DNA of 64,000 nucleotides from Lachnospiraceae bacterium. Lineage in GTDB: Bacteria; Bacillota; Clostridia; Lachnospirales; Lachnospiraceae. A program made the translations under genes and the position numbers. The notes under the pieces are model-generated. The model did no database searches. It was not told where the DNA came from and saw only the letters and a program-made list of their open reading frames with translations. The DNA lies in assembly GCA_017994075.1 (NCBI GenBank), contig JAGOLM010000001.1, positions 46,634-110,633 of the forward strand, written 5' to 3'. Below are positions 8,592-18,223 of the stretch, one piece after another (position 1 is the first letter of the stretch; each line of letters opens with the position of its first letter).

Positions 8592-9130
8592 TTCTGCTCC
8601 TTTAATACCTGTTTATTCTGAGCAATATATGTAACAAGAGAAATAATTGTAAGAGCTGTTGCTACTACAATTAGAATCATTGTAATAATATCAACATATT
8701 TAAACTGAAGATTTAAAATTGCAAATATTATAAGTGCCATCTGAGAAACAGTCTTTGATTTACCCCACATATTAGCAGCAATAACAATATTGCTATTGGC
8801 TGCAACAAGTCTGAAACCAGAAATGATAAATTCTCTAGCTATAATGATAATTACAACTACAGCCGGAATCTGTCCAAGATCCAATAGGCATATAAGTCCT
8901 GAGCAAACCAAAAGCTTATCGGCTAGAGGATCCATAAATTTTCCAAAATTAGTAACCAAATTGTATTTTCTTGCTATTTTTCCATCCAGCATATCCGTAA
9001 GACTTGCAATTACAAATATAATATCTGCAATTAATCTGAATGTAAAATCTCCCGGTTTAAATAATAGGAAGAAAACGAAAAAGGGAATCAATATTACTCT
9101 CATTATCGTAAGTTTGTTAGGTAGATTCAT
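8588..9130 (-). CDS. pgsA: CDP-diacylglycerol-glycerol-3-phosphate 3-phosphatidyltransferase
   Basis: PgsA makes phosphatidylglycerophosphate from CDP-diacylglycerol and glycerol-3-phosphate, the committed step for phosphatidylglycerol in the membrane. The 180-residue integral membrane protein begins NLPNKLTIMRVI and carries the complete CDP-alcohol phosphotransferase motif DGKIARKYNLVTNFGKFMDP, with the DG, AR, G, D and D residues present (about 47-70). Several hydrophobic helices follow. It overlaps both rimO and pncC by four bases, as in many Firmicutes. Confidence 0.95.
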   Translation of the reverse strand: MNLPNKLTIMRVILIPFFVFFLLFKPGDFTFRLIADIIFVIASLTDMLDGKIARKYNLVTNFGKFMDPLADKLLVCSGLICLLDLGQIPAVVVIIIIAREFIISGFRLVAANSNIVIAANMWGKSKTVSQMALIIFAILNLQFKYVDIITMILIVVATALTIISLVTYIAQNKQVLKEQN

Positions 9131-10452
9131 AATTTAATTTCTCCATAAAGATCATAATCTTTTGAATCAGTCACATGGACTTTTGCAATTGTTCCGCTTA
9201 TCAGTTCAACTTCTGAGCTAATAAATATATAACTGTCTACATCCGGTGCGTCCTTATATGTTCTTCCTACATATACATTCTTTTCTGAAAGATACCCCTC
9301 AACAAACACATCAATGTCACTGCCTATAAGATCTTTATTTTTCTTAAATGCAATGACCTGTTGTAAAAGCATCAGTTCATCTTTTCTTTTTTCCTTAACT
9401 TCCTCAGGGACTTGATCCGGGAAATCATAAGCAGGTGTTCCATCTTCTCTTGAGTAGGTAAATACCCCTAATCTATCGAAGTTAGTTTCCTTTACAAATG
9501 CTTTCATCGTCTCGTGCATATCATCGGTCTCACCTGGAAATCCGGAAATAAGTGTTGTACGAAGTGAAATGTCTGGTATTCTTGTGCGAAGTTTGGAAAT
9601 AATATTTTTAATATCACTTCTAGTAGTTCTTCTGCCCATTCTTCGAAGAATATAATCGTCTGCATGCTGGATCGGCATATCAATATAGTGAACAATCTTT
9701 GGATTAGATGCCATGCATTCAATAAAATCATCATCAATGGACTCGGGATAAGTATATAAAACTCTTATCCATTCTATATTCTCAATTTCAGATATTGTAT
9801 TTAAAAGTTCCGGAAGTTTTCTCTCACCGTATATATCAGTACCATAAATCGTAGTTTCCTGAGCAACAATATTAATCTCAGTGATCCCTGATTCAGCCAA
9901 CTGTTTTGCTTCTTTAATCAAGACATCTATTGGTATGCTCCTATAAGGTCCTCTTATATTTGGAATTGCACAATATGTGCAACGTTTGTCACATCCCTCA
10001 GCTATTTTCAGGTAATCGTATGGCATGCCAGTTGCTGATATCCGTCCCATACTATCATCAGGCAGGCTATTAATAGATATATCATCAATATCCGTTTTTT
10101 CTCCGCTTACCGATTCTTTTACAGCACGTACTATCTTATCGTAGGAATTGATTCCAACAATAGTATCTACTTCCGGAATGTCTCTTCTGATCTCTTCCTT
10201 ATATCTGCCGCTCATACAGCCCGTAACAACAAGACCTTTTAGATGCCCCTCTGTTTTATATCTGGCGCAATCTAAAATTGTCTGAATGCTTTCTTCAAGT
10301 GATGACTGAATAAAGCAGCATGTATTAATTACTATTACATCCGCGTCTTCTTCAGTCGTAATTTCCATATCATTATTTTTTAGAAGAAACAGCATATGCT
10401 CTGAATCAGCAAGATTTTTATCACATCCAAGTGATACAAATGCAACTCTCAT
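9127..10452 (-). CDS. rimO: Ribosomal protein S12 (aspartate-C3) methylthiotransferase
   Basis: RimO is a radical-SAM enzyme that methylthiolates an aspartate of ribosomal protein S12. The 441-residue protein has the UPF0004 domain with cluster cysteines C10, C45 or C46 and C79, then the radical-SAM motif CDKRCTYC (C154, C158, C161) followed by AIPNIRGPYRS, and a C-terminal TRAM domain from about 375. The opening VAFVSLGCDKNLADSEHML is the RimO pattern and differs from MiaB, which is separately encoded at 28968-30404. It sits between rpoZ and pgsA in the yicC operon. Confidence 0.96.
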   Translation of the reverse strand: MRVAFVSLGCDKNLADSEHMLFLLKNNDMEITTEEDADVIVINTCCFIQSSLEESIQTILDCARYKTEGHLKGLVVTGCMSGRYKEEIRRDIPEVDTIVGINSYDKIVRAVKESVSGEKTDIDDISINSLPDDSMGRISATGMPYDYLKIAEGCDKRCTYCAIPNIRGPYRSIPIDVLIKEAKQLAESGITEINIVAQETTIYGTDIYGERKLPELLNTISEIENIEWIRVLYTYPESIDDDFIECMASNPKIVHYIDMPIQHADDYILRRMGRRTTRSDIKNIISKLRTRIPDISLRTTLISGFPGETDDMHETMKAFVKETNFDRLGVFTYSREDGTPAYDFPDQVPEEVKEKRKDELMLLQQVIAFKKNKDLIGSDIDVFVEGYLSEKNVYVGRTYKDAPDVDSYIFISSEVELISGTIAKVHVTDSKDYDLYGEIKL

Positions 10453-10455
10453 AAA

Positions 10456-10773
10456 TCACTCTTCAGATTCTTCTGAAATAAAATTCTCAGTTTCTGCAGT
10501 TTCGATTTCAATTTCTTCCTCTTCACTTTCGAGTTGAGCTTCCTCATCTGTAAGAATTCTAAGCTTGCCTGAATACAGTTCATTCACTGCTGTAGAAAGT
10601 GGCTTGGTCTTGGAAGATTCATCTCCAAGTCTAGGAGAACCATCGATTATCTGTCTTGCACGTTTTGCTGTTGCACATACAACACTGTACCTGCTATTTA
10701 CAATAGGTGCATCGCCCTCCTCAACGTCTTTGTTGATTACATTCATAAGTTCTACATAAGATGGATGGATCAT
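10456..10773 (-). CDS. rpoZ: RNA polymerase omega subunit
   Basis: Omega binds the beta' subunit and helps assemble RNA polymerase. The 105-residue protein opens with HPSYVELMNVINKD and has NSRYSVVCATAKRARQII (about 27-44) and the KPLSTAVNELYSGKL helix of the family. The last 30 residues are an unusually acidic tail (about EEAQLESEEEEIEIETAETE). It follows gmk with a four-base overlap, the conserved gmk-rpoZ order. Confidence 0.95.
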   Translation of the reverse strand: MIHPSYVELMNVINKDVEEGDAPIVNSRYSVVCATAKRARQIIDGSPRLGDESSKTKPLSTAVNELYSGKLRILTDEEAQLESEEEEIEIETAETENFISEESEE

Positions 10774-11417
10774 TTTGTTTCTCCTTTCGAAAATTGAGAG
10801 AGTTCACTCTGGATTCTAGATATAAAATCACTTTTTTTTATTGAGCTGTTCTTCTCACTCTGAATAATGTTATGGACCTTTTCCACAGCCTCATTCAAAT
10901 CATCATTTACTATTATATAGTCATACTGTTCCATCAGTAGGGATTCTCTTCCTGCAATGGAAAGTCTTTCTGCAACAACTTCGGCATCCTCTGTCCCTCT
11001 ACCCTCTAGCCTTCTTTTTAGAGTGGCTGCATCAGGTGGAGTAACAAATAACAGAATGGCCTGTGGAAATATCTTTCTTATCTGAAGGGCACCTTGAACT
11101 TCTATTTCAAGTATTACATCTTTTCCCTCATTAACAAGTTTTTCAACATATGCCTTTGGTGTTCCATAATAATTTCTATTAAAAGAGGCATATTCAAGAA
11201 GCTCATGATTTTTTATCATGTCTTCAAATTTCTCCATTGACAAGAAGAAATACTCTCGTCCATCTTCCTCGCCTGTTCGTTTTTCCCTCGTAGTTGCTGA
11301 AACCGAGAGAAAATATTTGTCAGGGTATGTACTTAGAAGATGCTTCATTATCGTACCTTTACCTGCTCCTGAGAAACCAGACAGCACAATAACTGTACCT
11401 TTTTTATTTTCTTCCAT
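10770..11417 (-). CDS. gmk: Guanylate kinase
   Basis: Gmk phosphorylates GMP to GDP using ATP. From the ATG at 11417 the protein has 215 residues; this start is chosen because GGTGGTG precedes it and the frame then begins MEENKKGTVIVLSGFSGAG, the normal N-terminus. A longer reading to 11465 would only extend into remA. The P-loop GFSGAGKGT is at about 14-22, followed by SVSATTREKRTGEEDGREY and EIEVQGALQIRKIFP. The gene overlaps the end of remA by 14 bases and the start of rpoZ by four. Confidence 0.96.
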   Translation of the reverse strand: MEENKKGTVIVLSGFSGAGKGTIMKHLLSTYPDKYFLSVSATTREKRTGEEDGREYFFLSMEKFEDMIKNHELLEYASFNRNYYGTPKAYVEKLVNEGKDVILEIEVQGALQIRKIFPQAILLFVTPPDAATLKRRLEGRGTEDAEVVAERLSIAGRESLLMEQYDYIIVNDDLNEAVEKVHNIIQSEKNSSIKKSDFISRIQSELSQFSKGETK

Positions 11418-11670
11418 TAACACCACCGCTTCTATCATTATTTTGAATTCTTGTATATATTGCATCAGGGCTAAGCGCAGACATTACAACCCTGTTTTCA
11501 GGGAGAACAACAACACCTCTGGTTCTTCTACCTGCTGTAGCATCTATTGCAAGATTGTTTTCCTTGGCTGTTTGTACCAACCTCTTGATCGGAGCGGAAT
11601 CAGGACTTACAATTACCAATATTTTATCCGTCTGGACCAAATTGCCAAAACCAACATTAACAAACGACAT
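11404..11670 (-). CDS. remA: RemA-family extracellular matrix regulator
   Basis: RemA is a small DNA-binding protein of Firmicutes that, in B. subtilis, activates biofilm matrix and osmoprotection genes. The 88 residues match the family closely: FVNVGFGNLVQTDKILVIVS at the N-terminus, SAPIKRLVQTAKENN and IDATAGRRTRGVVVL in the middle. It lies in the conserved yicC-remA-gmk-rpoZ order. Its targets in this organism cannot be deduced here. Confidence 0.93.
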   Translation of the reverse strand: MSFVNVGFGNLVQTDKILVIVSPDSAPIKRLVQTAKENNLAIDATAGRRTRGVVVLPENRVVMSALSPDAIYTRIQNNDRSGGVNGRK

Positions 11671-11749
11671 ATTAATTCCTTTTTATAGATTTATATGTAA
11701 TGAAAAACTTACAGTGATCAACCCAAATACAATTACATGTGCAGCAATA

Positions 11750-12628
11750 CTATTCAAGATTTTGAACTTGTTCTCTTAATTTTTCTATAAGTGTCTTCAT
11801 TTCAATGCCTACATCTGCTGTATAAGAATCCGAACTCTTTGAAAGAATTGTATTGGCCTCTCTGTTTAGTTCCTGTGTCAGGAAATCCAACTTTCTGCCT
11901 ACAGCTCCACCATTTTTTATTGTATCTTTAAAGGTCTTAATGTGACTGGAAAGTCGTACAAGTTCTTCATCAATACATATTTTATCTGAATAGATTATTA
12001 CTTCCGATGCAATTCTTGAATCATCAATGATCTTATCTTCAAGGAACTCTTTAACCTTATTCATTAGCCTCGACTTATACTCATCTATAATAACCGGAGA
12101 ACGTTCCATAATAATATCAGATAATTCTTTTAGTCTGTCAGCCTTTTTGATCAGGTCGACACTGAGGTTGTCTCCCTCTTTTTCTCTTGCAATAGTAAGT
12201 TTATCAATTGCTTTTGCCAAAGCATCTTTTACATTTTTCCACAGAGAATCGGGAGATGATGACATATCCTTTTCCGAAATAACACCCGGAAGTCCCAAAA
12301 GTGAAGTTATCCCAAAATCATCTGTAAGATTATATTGCTCTTTAATAAAATCTCTTGCTTTCAGATAAACAGATGCACAGTCCGGATCAAATGCATATTC
12401 TTTTCCTGAATTGCCTTTTGCCCTGATTGTGACAGAAACATCAATTTTGCCTCGCTCGATTTTTTCCTTGATCATCTTCTGTATCTTTTCTTCAAGGGAA
12501 AATGCATACGAAGGAAGTTTAACATTTATATCAAGGAATCTATGATTTACAGCCTTGATTTCTACAGTATAACGTATGGAATCAAAATCAACATCGCCTC
12601 GTCCAAATCCTGTCATTGAATATATCAT
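11750..12628 (-). CDS. yicC: YicC/YloC-family endoribonuclease
   Basis: YicC proteins are stress-related endoribonucleases acting in RNA turnover. The start at 12628 gives 292 residues and the canonical IYSMTGFGRG N-terminus; it is preceded by GAGAGGA. A 15-residue upstream extension in frame has no family support. Visible signatures are EIKAVNHRFLDINVKLP (about 24-40), RGKIDVSV, and the C-terminal GRKLDFLTQELNREANTI with a terminal helix. It is the first gene of the operon that runs to 6338 and has its own near-consensus promoter. Confidence 0.94.
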   Translation of the reverse strand: MIYSMTGFGRGDVDFDSIRYTVEIKAVNHRFLDINVKLPSYAFSLEEKIQKMIKEKIERGKIDVSVTIRAKGNSGKEYAFDPDCASVYLKARDFIKEQYNLTDDFGITSLLGLPGVISEKDMSSSPDSLWKNVKDALAKAIDKLTIAREKEGDNLSVDLIKKADRLKELSDIIMERSPVIIDEYKSRLMNKVKEFLEDKIIDDSRIASEVIIYSDKICIDEELVRLSSHIKTFKDTIKNGGAVGRKLDFLTQELNREANTILSKSSDSYTADVGIEMKTLIEKLREQVQNLE

Positions 12629-12681
12629 AACTATCCTCTCCACTAAAAGCCAAAACAGCCTAAAGATAGACATACTAATGT

Positions 12682-12710
12682 ATTATAATATTTAACAATT
12701 CATGCGTCAA
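12682..12710 (-). promoter_or_regulatory. Near-consensus promoter of the yicC-coaD operon
   Basis: TTGACG (12710-12705) and TATAAT (12687-12682) are separated by 17 bases on the minus strand. The -35 box begins four bases after the rqcH stop codon, with no terminator between, so the operon receives both its own initiation and possible read-through from rqcH. The expected start is near 12675, about 46 bases before yicC. Confidence 0.85.
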
Positions 12711-12713
12711 TTT

Positions 12714-14462
12714 TTAATCGATAATTTTTTGAAGATCATTCAACCCAGGTTTGATCACCATTGAATAATTTGTATAATACACAACAAAACCCGGTGCAGC
12801 TCCATTTGGCTTTTTGACACCCTTTGCCTTTAGATAATCAATTTCTATTTTATCAGAGTCTCTGTTTGAAGAATAAAAGGCAGCTAATGCAGCGCAATCA
12901 GTATATACATGATCCGGTAGTTCTTTCCCATCTGTTTTTACTATAACATGACTGCCAGGTATATTCTTGGCGTGAAACCACCAGTCACCATTACTTGCCA
13001 GATCAAAAGTCACATGATCATTCTGATAATTATTCTTGCCAACATATATATCAAATCCATCTATTGTCCTAAAATGCAGCGGCTTCTCACGAATATCTTT
13101 TTTTTTCTTCGAATTCTTCTTTTTATGAATGAATCCGGAATCTTCCATTTCTCTCCTGATTAAATCCAGATCTCCTTCATTTTCAGATAGATCCAATGCC
13201 GTCTGTATGGACTCGAGATGATTAATCGTATCAAGTGTAGTGCTCAAATGCTCTTTCAACTCAGTCTCAGTTCTCTTTAATTTCTGATATTTTGAGAAAT
13301 AATCATTTGCGTTATCCATTATGGACATGTCCGTCTGTATGGGAATCTCTATATCTTCCCCGGTTTCATAATTATTGACTATTACTGTAGGATTAGTGTT
13401 ATCAATAGAGTACGCATATGCTCTTAGTAATTCGCCTCTTTGCCTAAAAAGTTCTTTCTTTTCAGTATCCTTATACTGTTTCGCCTGAAGCGAATATTTT
13501 TTCTTGTTTCTATTCAAAAGGTTCGATACAATTTTCCTAAGATCTGTAGATCTCTGATGCATATTAGCATAGATATCTCTTCTGGAATAATAATTATATA
13601 GAAGCGATGAAATTGAATCCTGATTCATTGATTTTTTGTCATTATAGGAAACAAGGTGAAAAGCAGAATATTCCAGTAGCTTTTCAGTTTCGTAATTAGA
13701 AATAATGAATGGTTCAAATCTCTCGTTTTTAATGTCACTTATCAGCTTGAAAAATTCTGATTTTAATGAATTTATTCCTGTCTCATCAAGTGATGCCGTG
13801 GATTGATCAATATCTAGCCCGGCTCTAACGCATATTTCCACTGATGTGATTGACGAAAACCCTATAAAACTGCCTGACAGTAGACCTTTCAATGTTTGAT
13901 TTTTTGCATTTATCATAGCGAGGAAATCATTTTCGTCTATGCTGAGAGGATCTATCTTTCCCTCTTGCGTAGGAATAAAATATTGTCTTCCAGGCAATAC
14001 CTCTCTGACAGAACTAACAGCTGATGAAATATGCTTGATACTATCAATTATTTTATTATCAGAATCTGTAAAAATAATATTTGAGTGTTTTCCCATTATT
14101 TCTACATACAGAAACTTAATAGATAGATCTCCCATTTCATCTCTATGTTCAATAGATAGTCGAAGCACTCTCTCCAGACCCATCTGTTCAATATCACATA
14201 TTTTTCCGTTTCCTATATGCTTTCTTAAAAGCATACAAAAATTAGGAGCTGTATCAGGGCCTTTTTTGTTTTCTTCTGTTAAATATATCAATGGAAGAGA
14301 TGCATTAGCAGAAATAAGGAGCCTTAAAGTTCCTCGTCTTAATTTAATTGTAAGTATTAATTCATTTTCCTCTGGCTGAGCTATTTTTGATATATGGCTA
14401 TCCAGAAGTTTATCTCTTAGTTCTACCGTAATAGCTCTCATAGTAATACCATTAAATGCCAT
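12714..14462 (-). CDS. rqcH: Ribosome quality control protein RqcH (NFACT/Rqc2 homologue)
   Basis: RqcH binds stalled 50S subunits carrying nascent peptide and recruits alanyl-tRNA to add C-terminal alanine tails, which mark the peptide for degradation. The 582-residue protein starts MAFNGITMRAITVELRDKL, has the NFACT-N domain to about 270, a helical coiled-coil middle from about 300 to 430, and the NFACT-R (DUF814) domain at the end: DGFDIYVGKNNYQNDHVTF, WWFHAKNIPGSHVIVK and APGFVVYYTNYSMV. The older label is fibronectin-binding protein FbpA. It lies 34 bases downstream of recG. Confidence 0.93.
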   Translation of the reverse strand: MAFNGITMRAITVELRDKLLDSHISKIAQPEENELILTIKLRRGTLRLLISANASLPLIYLTEENKKGPDTAPNFCMLLRKHIGNGKICDIEQMGLERVLRLSIEHRDEMGDLSIKFLYVEIMGKHSNIIFTDSDNKIIDSIKHISSAVSSVREVLPGRQYFIPTQEGKIDPLSIDENDFLAMINAKNQTLKGLLSGSFIGFSSITSVEICVRAGLDIDQSTASLDETGINSLKSEFFKLISDIKNERFEPFIISNYETEKLLEYSAFHLVSYNDKKSMNQDSISSLLYNYYSRRDIYANMHQRSTDLRKIVSNLLNRNKKKYSLQAKQYKDTEKKELFRQRGELLRAYAYSIDNTNPTVIVNNYETGEDIEIPIQTDMSIMDNANDYFSKYQKLKRTETELKEHLSTTLDTINHLESIQTALDLSENEGDLDLIRREMEDSGFIHKKKNSKKKKDIREKPLHFRTIDGFDIYVGKNNYQNDHVTFDLASNGDWWFHAKNIPGSHVIVKTDGKELPDHVYTDCAALAAFYSSNRDSDKIEIDYLKAKGVKKPNGAAPGFVVYYTNYSMVIKPGLNDLQKIID

Positions 14463-14496
14463 TTTAATTCTCCCTATATAACATCAAGTACTTTAT

Positions 14497-16560
14497 CTAT
14501 AGATTTGTGTATAGTTTTTCCCGTTCTTTATCTCGTAAAAGTTTCAAATATTTATTTTCAGGATCCGTAAGCTCCGGATCTGATTTGATAATATTCTCAG
14601 CGTCTGTTGAAGCAGCCTCTAAAAGTGCAGCATCTTGATAAATATCAGCAATAGTAAATGAAGAATCTCCGCTTTGTCTAATGCCTTCAAAATCCCCAGG
14701 TCCTCTTAATGCCAGATCCTTTTCTGCAATCACAAATCCATCATTTGACTCATGAAGCACATTCAATCTGTCACTTGCTTTTTGATTATTTTTAGATGAA
14801 CTATTTACTAGAATACAGTATGATTGATATTTTCCACGTCCAACTCTGCCTCTAAGCTGATGCAGTGAAGCCAGACCAAATCTATCTGCATTTTCAATTA
14901 TCATTACTGAAGCATTAGATACATTGACGCCAACTTCTATTACTGTTGTAGAAACAAGGACATCTATTTTTCCATCTTTAAAATTTTGCATTATAAGATC
15001 TTTTTCAGCAGGTTTAAGCTTGCCATGAATGATTTCAATATCTACACCATTTCCAAGAGCCACTTGAAGCATATCTCTATAGTCATGGACATTTTCACCA
15101 TCTATATTATCAGAAGCCTCAACAAGAGGACATACAATATAGACTTGTCTTCCTTTTTTGATCTCAGATACTGCCATCTTCCATGCTTTGTTTCGCATAT
15201 TGCTGTCTATAACTGCCGTTTTAATTTTTAGTCTTTCCTTCGGGAGTTCCTTTATAACAGAAACATTCATTCCGTTATAAAGAATAAGGGCCAACGTTCT
15301 AGGAATTGGCGTTGCTGATAATAACAGTGAAAATGGTGTACCTCCTTTTTCTGAAAGGATCTTTCTTTGTTTTACTCCGAATCGATGCTGTTCATCAGTT
15401 ACTGTAAGTCCAAGGGAATTATAAATAAGTCCCTCTTGGATCAATGCGTGTGTACCAATAACGAAGCTAACATCACCATCTTTTACCTGTTCATATGCAA
15501 TCTTTTTTTCGCTTTTTTTCATGGATCCAACAATTAGAACAACTGAAAATGGAAGGTTAAACTTTGATATCATTTCAAGGAAATAGTAATAATGCTGTCT
15601 TGCCAATACCTCCGTTGGTGCCATAAGGCTGGATTGATAGCCATTTTCAGCTACCATAAGCATACTTAAAAATGCAATTATAGTTTTACCGCATCCGACA
15701 TCGCCCTGTATCAATCTCTCAGTTATATTTTCTCCAACAAAATCATTAGAAATTGATTCAAAAGCTGATTTTTGACCATTCGTGAGTGAATAAGGAAGTC
15801 CCTCAATTACTGCATCAGTATATTCAAGCTTATTAATATTAAAATTGTTATTAATAATATCCCTTGATAGTTCTTCAGATTTTGATTCCAAGAAAAACTG
15901 AAGTAGTTCTTCATATACGAATCTGTTTCTCGCCAAAATAAGTTGTTCTACAGATTCAGGAAAATGCATGTATTTAACAGCATCATGATAATTAATAAGT
16001 TGATTTTTCTTGACTATATTATCCGGAAGCAATTCCTCTTCTGGCTTAAACAGACCAAGTGCTTCCTTAACTGCTTTCTCAATTATTTTCTTAGAAAGAC
16101 CCTTTGTAGTGCTATACACAGGATTAGGACGTTTTACAATATTATAATATTCTTCTGGCACAAAAACAGATGGCTGTTCGATTCTTATCTTTTGATCTTT
16201 TTCAGACACCCTTCCATAAAAAACATATGGGATACCAAGCGTTATATTGTTCCGGATATATGGCATTCTATACCATATTATTTCAATTTGTCCTTCTTCT
16301 GTATCACAACGTGCGGTTTGAATAGATATATTTTTAAAGTACCTAACACTTATTGGCCTATTAACCATACCCAAAACAGCTTGATAATTTCCTGACTCAA
16401 GATTTGATATTTCTTCCGGCAACGTGTAATTTTTATAATCACGCGGAAAAAAGAGGAGTATATCACCTAAAGTGTATACTCCTATCTTATTAAACAGCTT
16501 TTCAGTTTTATCACCTATTCCCTTAACATTATGAATAGATGAGTCGAGAAGCAAATTCAT
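14497..16560 (-). CDS. recG: ATP-dependent DNA helicase RecG
   Basis: RecG remodels branched DNA, reversing stalled replication forks and migrating Holliday junctions. The 687-residue protein has an N-terminal wedge/OB region, then the superfamily 2 helicase core: GDVGCGKTIIAFL (Walker A, near residue 290), MAPTEVLARQHYYYF, a DEQHRFGVKQR Walker B variant, LLSATPIPRTLAL, and QLRGRVGRGKYQSYC (motif VI). Its start lies one base after the stop of the FakA-like gene, the usual fakA-recG pairing of Firmicutes. Confidence 0.97.
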   Translation of the reverse strand: MNLLLDSSIHNVKGIGDKTEKLFNKIGVYTLGDILLFFPRDYKNYTLPEEISNLESGNYQAVLGMVNRPISVRYFKNISIQTARCDTEEGQIEIIWYRMPYIRNNITLGIPYVFYGRVSEKDQKIRIEQPSVFVPEEYYNIVKRPNPVYSTTKGLSKKIIEKAVKEALGLFKPEEELLPDNIVKKNQLINYHDAVKYMHFPESVEQLILARNRFVYEELLQFFLESKSEELSRDIINNNFNINKLEYTDAVIEGLPYSLTNGQKSAFESISNDFVGENITERLIQGDVGCGKTIIAFLSMLMVAENGYQSSLMAPTEVLARQHYYYFLEMISKFNLPFSVVLIVGSMKKSEKKIAYEQVKDGDVSFVIGTHALIQEGLIYNSLGLTVTDEQHRFGVKQRKILSEKGGTPFSLLLSATPIPRTLALILYNGMNVSVIKELPKERLKIKTAVIDSNMRNKAWKMAVSEIKKGRQVYIVCPLVEASDNIDGENVHDYRDMLQVALGNGVDIEIIHGKLKPAEKDLIMQNFKDGKIDVLVSTTVIEVGVNVSNASVMIIENADRFGLASLHQLRGRVGRGKYQSYCILVNSSSKNNQKASDRLNVLHESNDGFVIAEKDLALRGPGDFEGIRQSGDSSFTIADIYQDAALLEAASTDAENIIKSDPELTDPENKYLKLLRDKEREKLYTNL

Positions 16561-16561
16561 T

Positions 16562-18211
16562 TTATTCTACGCTTGTTACATAATAGTAAACAGGCTGTCC
16601 TCCATTTTCAAGATCAATCTCAAGATTAGGGAATTTCGCTTGAATACAGTTCTTGGTTTCTTCAGCTTCACCTTCTGTGACATCCTCGCCATAATAAATA
16701 GTAATGATAGAAGAAAGATCATCAACCATATTTTCTAGCATTTCAATGAAAACATCATTTCTGTTTCGGCCAACTGACAAAAGTCCAGAATCACCAATTC
16801 CCATAAAATCACCAGCAGTGATTTCTTTGTTATCAATCATAGTATTTCTTACAGCGTAGGTTATCTCACCAGTTTTTACATTCTGGATTTCATTTTCCAT
16901 GTTCTCTTTATTTTCTTCTGCACTACTGTCAGGTAAGAAATTAATAAGAGCTGTTATACCCTGTGGAACAGATTTTGTCGGAATTACAATAACGTTTTTA
17001 TCTTTGCATAGTAATGCAGCCTGATTGGCAGCAAGAATAATGTTTTTATTATTAGGAAGGACAAAAACATTGTCGCAATTAATCTTCTCAACTGCATTTA
17101 AAATATCATCAGTACTTGGATTCATTGTCTGCCCACCTGTTATACAGACATCACATCCAAGATCTGAGAATATCCTGCTCATACCATCTCCAGCCATAAC
17201 TGCGACGAATCCCATTGCTTTTTTCTCTGTTGAATCCGGTTCAGTTTTTGCAGCAAATGAACTATTAGAATTTAAAACTGATTCAGGTCTTGTAAATCCT
17301 TCTTTATCTCCGTTGTTTTTTAATTCAATTTCGTGAAGGCTTCCAAGTTCAATGGCTTTTCTAAAAATATCACCAGGATTATCCGTATCAAGAGAAGTGA
17401 CAATATATAATTCTTTTCTATCTATTTTTACATTACCGCCTGAAAGAGAAAGATATGAAGCAAATCCATCTTTCCTATCATCTGTGGTATGTTTTGTAGG
17501 TACAAGTACAAAACTAAGATGATAATTAAACTTTCTTTCGTCACTTGTGGATTCTTTCTCTTCCTCTGATGCAAATGAAAGATCGACTTTCTCGCCGGAA
17601 ATATACTTATAAGCACCTCTTAGAATCTCAAGAAGTCCAGCTCCGCCTGAATCTACAACACCAGCCTGTTTGAGTACAGGAAGAAGATCAGGAGTCTTCT
17701 GAAGCACTCTGTCGCCTTCTTCTACAAGTTCTTCCAAAAAATAAACTATATCATCTGTCTCTTCAGCAAGCAAAATTGCCCTGTCAGAGATCCCTCTTGC
17801 AACAGTAAGGATTGTTCCTTCTTTGGGCTTCATAACAGCCTTGTATGCTGTTTCAGTTGCTCGCTCACAGCCTCTTGCAAGTACATCAACATCAATAACT
17901 TCTTCAGCCTTAACAATTTTTGTAAAACCACGAAGAAGCTGTGATAGAATTACTCCAGAATTTCCTCTGGCTCCTCGAAGTGATCCAGATGACATTGCCT
18001 TACAAACTGATTGAATATCAGCATCATCACCAAGTTCATGAACAGCCTTGGCAGCAGACATAACCGTCATGGTCATATTTGTACCAGTATCCCCATCGGG
18101 AACAGGAAATACATTTAGTTCATTTATCTCATCTTTTTTTGCTTCAAGGCTCTTTGCACCCGACAAAAAGGCATTTGAAAGCTTCTTTGCATCTAAAGTC
18201 TTAAGTTCCAC
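16562..18211 (-). CDS. DAK2-domain protein, fatty acid kinase FakA-like (YloV)
   Basis: FakA-type proteins phosphorylate fatty acids bound to FakB, feeding exogenous fatty acids into phospholipid synthesis. The 549-residue protein has a DAK2/DhaL nucleotide-binding domain with NVFPVPDGDTGTNMTMTV (about 33-50, the metal-binding aspartates), LRGARGNSGVILSQLLRGF (about 78-96) and VVDSGGAGLLEILRG. The C-terminal DegV-related part carries the GDGMSRIFSDLG and GGQTMNPSTDDI segments. The start is GTG at 18211, preceded by AAGGAGGAAT. The Asp23 gene is immediately upstream and recG downstream, the normal neighbourhood. No fakB lies in the window. Confidence 0.88.
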   Translation of the reverse strand: MELKTLDAKKLSNAFLSGAKSLEAKKDEINELNVFPVPDGDTGTNMTMTVMSAAKAVHELGDDADIQSVCKAMSSGSLRGARGNSGVILSQLLRGFTKIVKAEEVIDVDVLARGCERATETAYKAVMKPKEGTILTVARGISDRAILLAEETDDIVYFLEELVEEGDRVLQKTPDLLPVLKQAGVVDSGGAGLLEILRGAYKYISGEKVDLSFASEEEKESTSDERKFNYHLSFVLVPTKHTTDDRKDGFASYLSLSGGNVKIDRKELYIVTSLDTDNPGDIFRKAIELGSLHEIELKNNGDKEGFTRPESVLNSNSSFAAKTEPDSTEKKAMGFVAVMAGDGMSRIFSDLGCDVCITGGQTMNPSTDDILNAVEKINCDNVFVLPNNKNIILAANQAALLCKDKNVIVIPTKSVPQGITALINFLPDSSAEENKENMENEIQNVKTGEITYAVRNTMIDNKEITAGDFMGIGDSGLLSVGRNRNDVFIEMLENMVDDLSSIITIYYGEDVTEGEAEETKNCIQAKFPNLEIDLENGGQPVYYYVTSVE

Positions 18212-18223
18212 TTATATTCCTCC

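Noticed and set aside
11218-11688. A 156-codon plus-strand open frame opposite gmk and remA
   Set aside because: It lies fully antisense to two well-conserved genes and has no recognisable protein pattern.
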